A stretch of DNA of 64,000 nucleotides from Phoronis australis (GCA_002633005.1 NMRA01000471.1:182386-246385); one strand, 5' to 3'. Positions 1 through 11,309 are shown, counted from the first letter of the stretch. Notes: generated by a model from the sequence alone, not told the origin. Program-made: numbers and translations.

Positions 1-700
1 ATGAAAGAATATTTGCAAATATGATTTTATACTAGATGGGTGTACTCCAAACTGATCCGATACGTATCGAAATCATGAGGAGATACAGACATTTCTTCAC
101 ATGTTCTACTATTGCACCTGTTGCACTTGTGTAAGTCTTCTGGGAACCAATGCACACACATTTGAACAATGCTTTCAAAGGAGAGACTTTATGAAATCTA
201 CAACCACTCAAAATTTGAACATAAAATTCATTTACTAGTTAGCAATCCAGTATTAAACGATATAAGATATAATTTTTTACCAGAATTATCCATACACTAC
301 ACCGACATAAAAACTTCACATATCTATTCAAAGCAAACAATAACGAGCTTTTCAAAAGATCTCTATTTATAAAAGCTTGTGATTTCTGGCAGGAAATTCT
401 GATATGGTAAATGTATATGTATGCATGTATGTATGTATGTATTGAACATCTGATCATGAAATTCACTAATGTAACATGCACAAATGAGCTTAGCTCCAAG
501 TACAAATAAACAATCTCTCTCTCTCTCTCTCACATATTTACAGTTTGGGATGTTATGAATTTTTTCAAAACCCTAACTCAGAAACAACTTTGCATTACCA
601 TTAACACATTTGCACTTCATCTACCAGACAAGAAACTTTAAGGTAGCAAAAACTATTTGTAACAAATTTCAACTGAAGTTACACATATTTATAAGCACAA
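1..700. other. non-coding stretch with microsatellites
   Basis: I see no convincing gene here. The stretch holds a TGTA-type microsatellite at about 413-440 and a CT dinucleotide run at about 514-531. The short open frames have no recognisable protein motif and look like chance AT-rich frames. Confidence 0.5.
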
Positions 701-716
701 TTGCAGAACCCCCATA

Positions 717-1500
717 GTGTGTAGCCAAATGTTTAACGATGTACTCCTGAATGGAGGTCACATCGGACTCGAGAATATAGAATTTAAGATAAGTGACAGT
801 TTTTATTGGTTATGCATTAAGGCTCACTGTGAGAGGTGGATTGGAGAGTGTGATAGATGTCAGAGAGATGTTAATGTTGATACTAGTCTCCATGAGTTGA
901 AGCCAGTTGTAACTAAGAAATCCCACAAAAGTCTGCTGTGCATGTGTCCAGGCACTTGTCTTGTGTTTTCGTATAGTTTGTGCCACCTGAGAAATTTATT
1001 ACAGACCAGGGGAGATGATTTTGGAATGAGTTGAATTCAACTCAGTTTACACTATTTGGTGTTTTATTTAGTGATGCTAGTTTAGCACGATCAAAGAAAT
1101 GTGCAGGATGAGTGCACAAACTAAATTGTTAAGTCCATACTCAATGTTTCAGACTGGGATCAGTTTTGTAGACACAGCAATATTTGTCTTCAACACCTCC
1201 CACCAGACCACTACCGGGTAATAGTCCATATAAATGTCCGTGTCAATTATCAAACCATCACACCCAATGAGAAGCATGGACACAGAACCTCAAAGCGCTA
1301 ACTTCCAGATAATAGTGTGCAAGAAAATGAGGCGAATGCTAGAACTGAATGGATGAACTACATTAAGAAGATGGCTGATGTGAGGCAAAATTAAAGAAAA
1401 AACAATATGATTCCAAAATTAACTTTAAACCAAAACCTTTTTCTTCTAAGTTCGGGATGGAGGTATTGATTATGAATGTTCGCAAAATAATTAGTAAAGG
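717..1500 (+). pseudogene. degenerate Ty3/gypsy integrase fragment
   Basis: The frame at 717-1034 carries an integrase-type HHCC zinc-binding pattern: a histidine pair near GGHIGLENIEFK, then SDSFYW, then ERWIGECDRCQ with its CxxC. This matches the N-terminal domain of gypsy integrases, which precedes the DDE catalytic core. Further on, about 1130-1210 in another frame, a stretch reading roughly SMFQTGISFVDTAIFVFNTS resembles the end of the integrase core, where a conserved alanine-tyrosine-asparagine-threonine region occurs. The two pieces are in different frames and the region between them is short and full of stops. This is a dead internal fragment of a retroelement pol gene. No LTRs were recognised around it. 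Confidence 0.6.
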
Positions 1501-2225
1501 AAATAAGTAGGAGGACAATAATCTTGGCCATATATCATTTTGAAACTTACAGATTGTTGGGTTTCACTAAACCAACCAAATGGAAGTCCACACAAGAAAG
1601 TTGTCGCAGTGTATCCCCTGCCATACTAGAGGATATCAACACCTGTACAGTTAACACTCAAGAAACAGGCTGTTTCACTTGGCAACAATCCAAAAGCCCT
1701 CACAAGATTTACCACAACACTTCATCAGTCACTGAAATGATTGAATCACTAAACTGGCAAACCCTTGAATTCTGAAGCTACTGACCTCTCGAAACTCTAC
1801 ATTTTATAAAATTGTCCACCAGTCCATCGCCATTCCCAATACCTGCATGTATCCCTTCAATACTACTCTTACACCTAGATGCCATATGACATACTTCACT
1901 GTACCTGTTTATAGGTTTCAAAGTGAAGATTCAGAACATCTGAACTATGAACATATTAGGTTTTGTTTTGATCATACCACTCGCCATGGTGGTCGCCATG
2001 CTGTCGAACCTTTCAAAGCTCTGTTCATTAACTACCGGCGTGATGTTTATCTGGAAAATTCATTGTCAACTAAAAAGGTTTGGGATAGTTTTCAACTTAC
2101 TGTAAAACAACACACTTGCCACTATCTTACAGAAATACTGATGAGCATTTTGGACAAGAGCTGCTAGAGCAGGATTATTGCTCGTCCTCGTACCGAGGAG
2201 GAAGGATAAACAATTATGAAGCAAT
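1500..2225. other. unassigned stretch with short open frames
   Basis: Short open frames at 1524-1775 and 1847-2167 show no motif I can place. They follow directly on the gypsy integrase relic and could be the decayed 3' part of the same element, but nothing in them proves this. Confidence 0.3.
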
Positions 2226-2590
2226 TAGTGATTTGTATTCCTATCAGTGCAGCCAATGGAGTGGAGTTTTTTCATTCTTGGAGATTGTTAAAAGATGTGT
2301 ACACACGGAGTGACTTGAGCTAACTTATTGGAAAGGCTGGTGGTAAAGTCACAACAAAGTATTCCAGGAATTGTGAAGAGCAGGTCGACAAAAATATTTG
2401 TCTTGTGTGACTCCAAAGTCAAGTCTTCCCATACTGTCATTAAAAATGCTCTGGCACAAAAGTATCCTATTGTTAACCACGATTATGTTTTCAATGTTCT
2501 CAAGTGGAAATTCCAGGTGCAATTACCAGAATTGAAAAACAGTCGACAAAGTCATTATCGGTAAATAAACAGCATTTCAATACTATTATA
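2226..2590 (+). pseudogene. BRCT-like fragment, copy 1
   Basis: In two overlapping frames this segment encodes a stretch with LIGKAGGKVTT followed, after a frame change, by TKIFVLCDSKVKSS and AQKYPIVNHDYVFNVLK. A glycine pair after a helix and a PIV.hydrophobic.DYV segment are what BRCT phosphopeptide-binding domains show in their second and last helices. The first half and second half lie in different frames, so it cannot be translated as one domain. It is about 365 bp long and has a sister copy at 4390-4765. I see no flanking exons or splice sites that would make it part of a working gene. The BRCT assignment is tentative; the duplication itself is clear. Confidence 0.4.
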
Positions 2591-2599
2591 AAATCGGAA

Positions 2600-2975
2600 G
2601 ATGAAACATGATGCGTCTGCTAATGTCCTAATTCTCTTTTAAAGCATGTTCATTCTGACACAAAATTCTTTGCAAGTGTCTGGTGAGGATGAAATTGGAA
2701 GACGCGGGGATGAGAACGTAACGCTTAAAAGAGAAAATAAGTTGGTAAAGGCAGTGATTGCCAACATGCAAGGTACACATCTCACTGTTAAGTGAACTTG
2801 AGATGACCAAAAAATGGTGTACTTTCAGTTGGTAGACATAAATGCAGAATTTGCAGGTTATTCAAGTTTGGTGCTTACGATTGTTTTAAGATTATATGTT
2901 TAAAGCCTTGGAATACTTTGTTTTGGCATAAACAATTCTAATTTTTCACTAAAACCATTGAATTCCCATACCAAA
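2600..2975. other. non-coding spacer
   Basis: AT-rich sequence with no repeat or coding signal that I can support. Confidence 0.4.
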
Positions 2976-2979
2976 AGAC

Positions 2980-3260
2980 CATGTTCGCCGCAAGCTTGCT
3001 GCAAACATGCCGCAAGCTTGCAGCAAACAATTTTGTTTGCAGCAAAGCAGAATTTGCCGCTACCCGCAACTCAGCCGCACACATTGCCGCAACCTTGCTG
3101 CAAACACTGAAGTTTGCAGGAATGTTGCGGCAAACTTGGTGATTAAAAGAGTGTTTGCGGGGAAAGTTGCAGGAAACTTTATTGATGAAAAAGTGTTTGC
3201 GGGAAAGTTGCAGGAAACGTTATTGGTGAAAAGTGTTCTCAGGAATAGGTGAAAAAGTGC
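2980..3260. repeat. CGCAAAC/GCAGCAAAC inverted and tandem repeat cluster
   Basis: Short words such as GCCGCAAGCTTGC, GCAGCAAAC and their complements alternate from about 2985 to 3130, giving imperfect hairpins. From about 3150 two direct copies of a roughly 40-bp unit follow, containing GTGTTTGCGGGAAAGTTGCA. The open frames on both strands through this block are a by-product of the repeated words and not genes. Confidence 0.65.
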
Positions 3261-3264
3261 TTGC

Positions 3265-4037
3265 ACGAAATTTGAAGTGAACCTCAATGTTTAAAGTGTT
3301 AGCATTAAGATTGTGACAATGTTAGAAATTGTGACATTGTTTTTTATTTTCTAAATTTCAAAGAAACCTCAAATCCCAGAACCTAAGCAGGGCAGTTACT
3401 TATTTTAGATAACTTATTACTTAAATGTGACCTACTGTCGGGTAAGTTACATTGTTAAAAACAGCAAATGCTCAAAGAAGACCAAATGTGACCTAAAACA
3501 CTAGAGAATATAACTGCATCTGAATGTACTTTATTTGTTTTTTATTCAATCACTATACTTAACAAGTTTTCAACTTTCATACTGCTGTCAAGGTCAGTAC
3601 AGCAGAATATGAAATGCAATTGCTTTAAAACAACAAAGGCAGTGTTACCTGCATGTTGTATAAACAAGTATAATAAATATCAATACAAACCATACACAAA
3701 TATATGATCCAATTTTACCAAATGTGCAAGTATTAGCATTTGGAGCAATTTGTATTTTTCCAACATTTGAAATTATCTCATAATCACGTGGTAGCAGCCA
3801 CTGTAGCTACAGTAAAATTTTGTCTATTTCGGACAAAAATAATTGCCAAAAATTACTCATTTTGATTTTTCAAGGACATTATAGTTGTTGTGAAGACCCA
3901 CAATTTTTCAAAATATTGTCTGTCAGCACCTATGGTACAGACTTGGATATGACTCAGGATTCTTGTGGTACTGCACGCTATTTGTGAAAAGATAAGAAAT
4001 TTAATTTCACTAGTGTCCTTATATTATTGTTTTATGC
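3265..4037. other. non-coding spacer
   Basis: AT-rich sequence between the CGCAAAC repeat cluster and a local direct duplication. No gene or structured repeat is evident. Confidence 0.4.
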
Positions 4038-4220
4038 TTCTAGAGTTGTTTAGTTTAATCATACTAGCCCAGCTACATGTTGAACTGCTAGGACTGTTTT
4101 CAAGGAATGCCTCTTGGAATACATTAATGTTTAATGCCTCTAGGGCTGTTGATTGTTTATTTAAATTATGCTAGCCCAGCCACATGTTGATCTGGTGGGA
4201 CTGTTATCAAGGAAAGCATG
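4038..4220. repeat. two-copy direct repeat of about 80 bp
   Basis: Two diverged copies, about 4038-4112 and 4138-4220, share the words CTAGCCCAGC, ACATGTTGA and GGACTGTT in the same order. This is a local tandem duplication of non-coding sequence. Confidence 0.55.
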
Positions 4221-4389
4221 TGGTTGTCAAGGTTACATGACTGGGAAGTGACCTATAAGCTTTTATTTGATCCAAATTCAAAGGGGTTTTGGTACAGTCT
4301 AGACTCTACATGGATATCTGAAGAACTATGTGGATGTGAGTTTTGAATTTAAAATTGTATTTATGTTGATGTGATTGTTAAGTAAAATT

Positions 4390-4765
4390 AGTGCTTTGTA
4401 TTCCTATCAGTGCAGTCAATGTAGTGGAGTTTTTTCATTCTCGTTCGTAATGTTCCAAAAAACTTGTTGAAACATGTGTACACACTGAGTCACTTGAGCT
4501 AACTTATTGGAAAGGCTGGTGGTAAAGTCACAAAAAAGTATTCCAGGAATTGTGAAGAGCAGGTCAACAGAAACATTTATCTTGTGTGACTCCAAAGTCA
4601 AGTCCACCAATAGTGTCATTAAAAAGGCTCTGGCACAAAAGTATCCCACTGTTAACTACGATTATGTCTTCAATGTTCTCAACTGAGAGTTCCAGGTGCA
4701 ATTACCAGAATTGGAAAACAGTTGACAAAGTCATTATCGATAAATAAACAGCATTTTCAGAAGGA
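4390..4765 (+). pseudogene. BRCT-like fragment, copy 2
   Basis: This is a clear second copy of the sequence at 2226-2590, sharing most bases including the flank with TAAATAAACAGCATTT at its end. It encodes the same pieces, for example STETFILCDSKVKS and AQKYPTVNYDYVFNVLN, but carries extra stop codons (a TGA interrupts the last helix). It is therefore the more decayed of the pair. The sequence between the two copies is not shared, so this is a dispersed duplication of about 370 bp, not a simple tandem. Confidence 0.4.
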
Positions 4766-4769
4766 AGTC

Positions 4770-6200
4770 AGAATGACTTCTCCAGATAAAGAGAGAAATA
4801 ACAGTGAGTGAAAATAGCAACAAAAGCCAAGGAATGTTGTTTTATGAGCTTCATCAAAGATGTAAACTACTTCTAAAAAATAAAAAATACAAAGTGTCAA
4901 TTATATGTCTAAACGTGAAACCGGGGCAAGGCAGAAAAGATCATTTCTACTGCACTTGTGCAATGATCTTCATACCGGTAACCACATTTATGCAATTCCT
5001 ACGGTTGCCAGTCAGCTGTGCAGTGCTTTGTCTTTAAACTTTATAATTCTAAACCTTTACAAAATATCTTCAAATTATCCAAATACCGGACAGAGCGACA
5101 ACTGGAATCCTACCAAGATAAGGAGTCTCGTATGTATCTGGGGAGAACCCAATATCCAGTACGAGCTGGAAATAATCGGGCAAAACGGCCTTGTTCACTC
5201 CAGAATCACCAACCAACTGAATCCCCAATTTAATAATAAAGGAAGATGAAGATAAAGCAAGCAACTAACAAGATAAAAGACTTACAACGAAACTATGAAC
5301 TTTGTAAAGATATGTTAGTTAGGCCTACATCTTAAGAGTTAGTAATTCATTTTGTTTTACTCGATTGTTAATTTGGCTTGGCATATATAGACGTGGGGAG
5401 TAGTTGGGAGACAAAACACGGCCATAATCTGTTTGCAACCCATGGATGCACTGAAAAACAAGAAATATAGGAGCCCTGGGGTAGTTTTCATGAAAATTGG
5501 GAGACATGAAATTAAAATGAGTTTTGACCAGGTTGGGGGGATGCAGTGTACTGTCTTCACTTGTTTTCTTTCTCACTGATACGGTGATATTACGACTTGT
5601 TTTTTTACGAAAAAAATACCACACCTCCAACTGAATAATTACATGTATTAACATGCACAAGTTACTCGCAAAATACGAAATGCCATATTGTTCGATTTAC
5701 AAGAGCACCATATTTGGGACATCTTGTTATTTAGTTGAAAATCAACTTACATATTATGAAATGTATTAGGATAACATTGATGACGATGACACTGAGGGCA
5801 CAATTTAAAAAAGATCAGGTAGGTAAGTGAGGAGCTGGTAAATTGTAAAAATTATTTTTTCACATATTTTTAGCAAAAAAATGAAACATGTATGCTCAGG
5901 GTTAACTGCAGAAATATTTCACGAATAGTTGCTCTGGTGCCCACTAAAACTCACAAGAATTTAGCATTGAGTGAAAAATGTGCTTAGTGCTCGTATTACT
6001 TTAATTTTTAAAAACATTCCTCAATTCCCCCATTTGGTTTAGACAATATCAATAGAAAGAAGAAAGTTTAAACATGTTACCGATATATTTTTGATTGTGC
6101 ACCGTTAAGTATGCTAACAGATATAGGGTTGTGAAAACCATGAACAATGGCCTTTCTTCGATATTTCAGGTTAAACTGAAGTCTTTGGAGAGTGAATGGT
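4770..6200. other. non-coding stretch
   Basis: Several short open frames (for example 4804-5037, 4905-5249 and 5325-5660 on the minus strand) overlap one another in different frames and show no motif. I see no splice-consistent exon here. Confidence 0.4.
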
Positions 6201-6215
6201 TTTTGCCGGTTGTTT

Positions 6216-6304
6216 ACTGAGGGCCCTCTTGGAAAGCAGTGCTATCACTGAAGAGGTCACCCTCATTTTAAATATCACAATAATAAATAAATAAATAAAT
6301 AAAT
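6216..6304 (+). mobile_element. 5'-truncated LINE 3' tail
   Basis: The segment starting GAGGGCCCTCTTGGAAAGC and ending in ATCACAATAATAAATAAAT is a non-LTR retrotransposon 3' end followed by an AAAT-type simple tail. The same tail occurs at about 44995-45060 and 45265-45330, where it lies downstream of a LINE reverse-transcriptase C-terminus. The shared end with variable 5' extent is the usual signature of target-primed reverse transcription. Confidence 0.75.
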
Positions 6305-7600
6305 GACAAAGAGGTGGAAAGCAGACGTTTCTTCGTAGCAAAATGGAACAAAGGTGAGTTTAGTTAAAAACTTGGATGGAAGTTTTCCCACAGTAAGGGG
6401 TAATGGAGACATGTTACCTTTTGCAGATTTTGATTGCTGAATGAGGTTAAAAACTTCCAAAGCTGCAGTTAACTTTAGTCGGTCTCAAGCAATTCAACTA
6501 TTGCCTCCAAAGTTTGAGCATGAGATGGTGACCCACTATAAGAAAAAAGTCTAGCGAGGACACTGATCATCGAAAGAAAAATGAAATTCGGATTATCCTT
6601 AAGCCTTATCTAAGTAATCCTTTATGAAATCGTCTGCTTATGTATAAGGAAACTGTTTTGTTTCAGAGACTGACAGCACATCTGTAGACAACCAGTGTTT
6701 TGCTGACATTGTTCGGAAGTTTCACTTTCTCCGTGAAACGTTCACTGATATAAAGAAGTGGAGAGGTCACTGTGCCAGTCATCTGGGTGTAGCTGTGAGT
6801 TTTTTCCTAATTTGTATAGGTGGGTCTGACCTTTATATCTTCTCCAATTTTTTTAGATGTTCAGATCGCCAATTCTCAAAATTTTGCGATTTTGCACGGA
6901 TTTTACTTTTGCATGCTGTTTTGACATCTGGAGTTTCCTTGCTAAAGTCCATTATATTAATTTAATTTCAAGGCAATGAACCAAGTAGGAATTCCTGTCT
7001 TCAACAAGAGATGCAATTTTTGGGGGTTTTGCCCCAATTCAGATATTTTATTTATTCTTTAATTAGAATTTAGAACTTTCATTGTTTTTTTTTTAACTAG
7101 AAAATAATTACCATTCCCTGATAAGTGTTCAAATGTAAATATTTGTTCTAGCGGCGGACATTGACAAACACCTAACGCAACCACCTGCAGGAACTGGGCC
7201 CTTATGGGACGAAGTACTGGACTTATCGAGAAGTGGAGGTGCCATCAGATAGTTGGTCAGCAAAGGATGACCTCGCCAAGACAAACTTTCCTTAAGAACT
7301 TGAAAGAGGGTATTATCTTCAAGTTCTAAAGTGTCTTAATGCTGGCACAATAAGCTATGGAGAGTTCAAAAGTAGACTGGCGCCCTTGGTTAAAAATGAC
7401 AAGTATGTTTTTACTTCACATTCTGAAACCATTGTTCAGGGACTAAAAAGAAACTGACCGCACATTACCACAATTTCTAAATGTGACACCTGGTTAAACA
7501 GACTATCAGCCCATCCCTACTTCTGGCTGCCTGATACAAAATATTATCCAGGCCAGAGTCCATCCTAGGATTTAAGCTATCCAAGTTGTGTTTGTAATAA
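6305..7600. other. mostly non-coding, two exon-like pieces
   Basis: A piece at about 6666-6795 is bounded by TTTCAG and GTGAGT and reads through in one frame (it includes VDNQCFADIVRKFHFLRE). A second piece after TTCTAG at about 7151 reads ADIDKHLTQPPAGTG and ends in a stop near 7250. The phases of the two do not join without a stop, so I treat them as exon relics of unknown origin. I recognise no family. Confidence 0.25.
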
Positions 7601-7607
7601 ACTCAAG

Positions 7608-8545
7608 TCTTTCTTTCTTACCTATGGTCCCCCTGAGAGAATCCTTACAGACCAAGGGCGTGAATTTTGCAATGCTCTTAATGAAAGAATTTTCTCTCTT
7701 TTTAATGTAAAGCATTTGGTCACACTTGCTTACCATCCACAGACCAACGGGCAAGATGAGAGGACCAACCAGACTGTGAAAAAAATTCTGTCCAAAATGT
7801 CCAGTAAGAGCAAGACTGACTGGGACCAGCACATTGAGACGACTATGTTTGGCATTAATACAGCGATTCAAAGTTCCACTCATTATTCTCCTTTTTATCT
7901 GATGTTCAATCGTTCTGCAAGGTTTTTTTTCAGAGATAGCACACCGAGAAACTAGTCCTGAGACAGAGACTGGGGCAGAATCATACCGAGCTGATGGTGT
8001 TACTGAAGAAGAGGTTCAAAAGAGAATTGAGGTGATGGAGAGGGTCAAGGAAATTGTTGACGAAAACGCGCTGAAGAAGTCAAGGGGAGCAAAGTGTTTT
8101 GACTTTGCTGTGGGGATGGAAGTATTGGTCAAAAACATGAGGAAACAAGGTCGGAAGGGCATGCGTCTTGACGACGAAAGGAAGGGTCCGTACACCATTG
8201 CAGACCTTGGGGAACAGTCTGCGACTTTGATGGGTGGGAATGGCGTACGCATGGCCAAAAGGGTACCTGTAGTCTAACTGAAGCCTTATTTGAAGTCATC
8301 AGAGCCACGTCAAAGTTCAAAAGACCCTGAATCCACCAACTCCTTTTGTGACTTCAAGATTCCTGTGAATCCAGAGGTAGAGTCATTCATCTTTTAACTG
8401 CTCTGAGTCATCTGATGCAACCAAAACCTCTGTTCCTCGTGTGATCCCTGGTCCAACTTCTGCTTCAGTGTCCACAAAATCGACAGCCGTGGGAAAGCCC
8501 CCTATGGATCCATCCCACCTCTCCAAACAATCCAGTGCTACCAAG
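7608..8545 (+). pseudogene. Ty3/gypsy integrase core and C-terminal domain, copy 1
   Basis: The frame shows the classical integrase core: YGPPERILTDQGREF with the second catalytic Asp, then AYHPQTNGQDERTNQTVKK with the catalytic Glu, then YSPFYLMFNRSAR. After a frameshift near 7930 it continues with a C-terminal SH3-like part (FAVGMEVLVKN, RKGPYTIADLG, VRMAKRVPVV), where a CAA-to-TAA change stops the frame just before LKPYL. Integrase would insert the retroelement cDNA into chromosomal DNA. The first catalytic Asp lies upstream in decayed sequence. It belongs to the same unit as the protease and PHD pieces downstream. A second copy at 18480-19215 retains the CAA codon. Confidence 0.8.
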
Positions 8546-9060
8546 CCCCCCTGAGCACTCGCACTCCATCAGGTGACAAATATCCCAAAACAGGTAATTC
8601 TGATTGCCCACTTCAGTGTGAAGGCTCAGTGTCTTCATTTATGTCTAATCCATCTCCATCTAGTGCTGCAGGTTCTACGACAGGTGATGCTGATGATAAA
8701 TACCAGTCTCCAGCAAAGTCAGTATCTGCAAAACCTGCACTAGAACATTCAACTGTTTCAGCACTTAAGAACAGAAAAGTGCAGCAAGCATGCAGTAAGA
8801 CTAATCCAACTTTCAGATCTAACCCCTTCAACTCATCTGTAGTCACCATCTGAATGCCCAGTTTCTCCACTTAAGCCTAATCCATCTCTATCTAGTGTTG
8901 CAGGTTCTGCTACTGGAGATGCTGATTGCCAATACCAGTCTCCAACAAAGTCAGTATCTGTAAAAACTGCACATGAACATAGAACTGTTTCAGCACGTAA
9001 GCGGAGAAAAGTAGAGCAAGGGCGTGGTAAGGCTGTTCCAACTGTTTTTCCCATTTGCCA
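8546..9060 (+). pseudogene. low-complexity linker of the integrase-protease element
   Basis: The sequence encodes a Ser/Thr/Pro-rich, lysine-containing linker with a duplicated section. SNPSPSSAAGSTTGDADDKY with AKSVSAKPALEHSTVSA recurs, diverged and in another frame, at about 8877-9000. It connects the integrase C-terminus to the Ulp1-like protease. At least one frame change separates the two repeats. Confidence 0.5.
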
Positions 9061-9660
9061 GGTGACGTCATTACCAGCTTTAACATTGGCTGAGAAGCGG
9101 ACTTTATGGAAAACACTTGATCCGTCATCATCACAGTGGTTGGATGACCGAATTATTGACAGAGCACATCGATCCTGTCATCTCAGTTTCCCGAATTGTC
9201 CGGTTTCCAGTCATGTGTTACATTGACTGATGGTCATTATAGTGGGTATATGCCAGTAGAAAATTGCTACTTTGTAGAGATTCTAAACATAAACAAAAAT
9301 CAATGGGTTACTTTGGGTAACTTAAGGTTTCGTAAACAACTCAATGCTGTACAGCTGTATGACAGTTTACCATGTAACAGTGTTCCTCAGATTGTACAAC
9401 AATTTGCAGCCGCTGTTTTGTATGATCCACGTGACCCTCAAATTTCTGTTGAAGTGATGAATATCATGCGACAGAAAGGTTGATGACTGTGGCCTGTTTG
9501 CCATTGCCAACGCAACTGCACTGTGCTTCCGGGATGATCCTGGACGCATTGTATGGAAACAAGATGAAATGCGAAGACATCTGCATAAATGTCTCATTAA
9601 TGGGAGATTTGAAATGTTTCCACACCACTACACTGCACACAATACAAAATTTTCCAGCAT
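9060..9660 (+). pseudogene. Ulp1/C48-like cysteine protease domain of a retroelement
   Basis: In order the sequence shows QWLDDRIIDRAHR, then after a frame change near 9190 ELSGFQSCV, VEILNINKNQWVTLGNL, AVQLYDSLP, and after another one-base shift at about 9480 DDCGLFAIANATALCF. This is the layout of Ulp1-family (C48) proteases, which cleave SUMO-like or viral polyprotein substrates with a His-Asp-Cys triad. The Asp (YDS) and Cys (DCG) are kept. The position normally filled by the His of an xHW motif is a glutamine (NQW), so the copy is probably catalytically dead apart from its two frameshifts. Integrase, Ulp1-like protease and PHD finger in one unit is a layout I associate with some invertebrate gypsy-type elements. 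Confidence 0.7.
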
Positions 9661-9671
9661 AAAGTTCTCAT

Positions 9672-9859
9672 TGGATGTGTCAATATTTTGTAGGTGTCGT
9701 ATGCCCAATGACAAGGGATGCGAAATGGTGTGGTGTGACACCTGCCACGGATGGTTCCACCAGGAATGTGAAAGTCTGGATGAGAATCAGTGGGCACATG
9801 TCATTTCAGATGCATCACCAACATACAGCTGCAAGGGCTGCACCTCTGCACCAGCATAA
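9672..9859 (+). pseudogene. PHD finger at the end of the retroelement ORF
   Basis: The frame, continuous with the last protease frame, encodes FCRCRMPNDKGCEMVWCDTC followed by HGWFHQEC and YSCKGC, then a stop at 9857-9859. This is a complete C4-H-C3 PHD pattern, including the Trp before the last zinc ligands (the WFH motif). PHD fingers read the histone H3 tail. In this context it may guide integration or was captured from the host. The finger itself has no disabling change. Confidence 0.75.
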
Positions 9860-10027
9860 TTGACAGTTCGCACTACTGGAAGTACCACCTCGTGCAAATT
9901 ACCGTTCCTCCAAGCCACCGCAACCTCCTCTATTAATCAGATTTTAATGGCCTCTGAAGTCCGTGTTTCAGATCATGATGCTCTTGTCTGTGGTTAATTG
10001 TAGCAGTTTTCATTTTCAGCATTTCAT

Positions 10028-10505
10028 TTCTGGTTTTCATGAAGTCCAATTTCAAATCCTCGTGTCTGATTCAGTTTTAGATTTGTGGGATTTTATGCTT
10101 GCTTATTTTGGTGTGCATATAGGAGTTACTTGTGCACGCTTATATAAGTACGCTGCCATCTTGGTGTTTTTGTTTAGGTTTTTCTTGAAGTCCAATTTCA
10201 AATCCTCGTGTTTGATTCAGTTTTAGATTTGTGGGATTTTATGCTTACTTATTTTGGTGTGCATATAGGAGTTACTTGTACACGCTTATATAAGTATGCT
10301 GCCGTCTTGGTGTTTTCATTTTGGTTTTTCTTGAAGTCCAATTTCAAATACTTGTGTTTGATTCAGTTTTAGGTTTGTGGGATTTTATGCTTACTTATTT
10401 TGGTGTGCATATAGGAGTTACTTGTGCACGGTTATATAAGTATGATGCCGTCTTGGTGTTTTCGTTTTGGTTTTTCTTGAAGTCCAATTTCAAATCCTGC
10501 TTTAT
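10028..10505 (+). repeat. 146-bp tandem repeat, 3 full units plus partial
   Basis: The word GAAGTCCAATTTCAAAT starts at 10041, 10187, 10333 and 10479, an exact 146-bp period. Each full unit contains GGAGTTACTTGT, then TTATATAAGTA, then GCCGTCTTGGTG (GCCATC in the first). The TATATAAG words could act as TATA boxes, and the array lies about 170 bp beyond the end of the retroelement ORF. It may be an expanded LTR or 3' region. Confidence 0.85.
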
Positions 10506-10509
10506 TTAG

Positions 10510-11300
10510 CTTTACAACATTAGATACTTGTGATGTTGGATGTTTGATTGTGTGAGAAAGATAATTAGATACTGTGATGCTGAGTGTGGCTGTGTGACTA
10601 ATACTTAATCCATCTTTTTGCAGGTAAACTTAATATCTGTTAAAATCAAGTTCCTTATTGACTGCAGGATATTAGCAGCGTTTCAACTTTTAACCCTCCC
10701 TATGTCCTTGTTACAATTACACTGTTCTCATGCCGAACACACGTATTTTGGTACTGGGATTTCTAAACATGATAACTGAAAATAATTCCTTTTGATCCAC
10801 CAAACTGACACTAAATACACTGCGTCTTCAATTTTCATGGATGGGCTACGCTTGTCTATATCCTGACTGGGTACCATGTTCAATTGATTGTGATCACATT
10901 AACATTTTGTTTTCAGGCTTTACATAACGCACTTTTTTACAGTAATTTCTTGTTTAACTTAGAAAACCACCCAGCCTCTTACACAATTGTGCTTCATCTT
11001 AATTTTACTGTGCAGTCTTTAGTATAAGTAGCTAAGTGTGAAACCGAAATTGAATCAACGGCACCTTTTTAACGCTAGTGAGCTTGTCTTTGGCAAGTTG
11101 GTTGTCATTGTATTTACCAGTTCCTCCATTTTAATGATGTTCACATAAATATCCGGTCAAAGTTGCGTTATTCAATGTTCATGTATTTAAATTGCTAGCT
11201 CAGTTTTTACGATTTTTAGGATAGTATTGGTGGTGTTTCTGTTTTACTAAGTTTCTCTTGTGGTTGTGGTGTGTATGCTATTGCTGTTCCACCACATTAG
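10510..11300. other. non-coding spacer before the piggyBac element
   Basis: AT-rich sequence with no coding signal. It could still contain the 3' end of the upstream retroelement, but I found no matching LTR. Confidence 0.35.
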
Positions 11301-11309
11301 CCACTGGCA

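Noticed and set aside
6666-7250. Two-exon host gene
   Set aside because: The pieces have splice-like borders, but joining them gives an in-frame stop, and no family is recognised.
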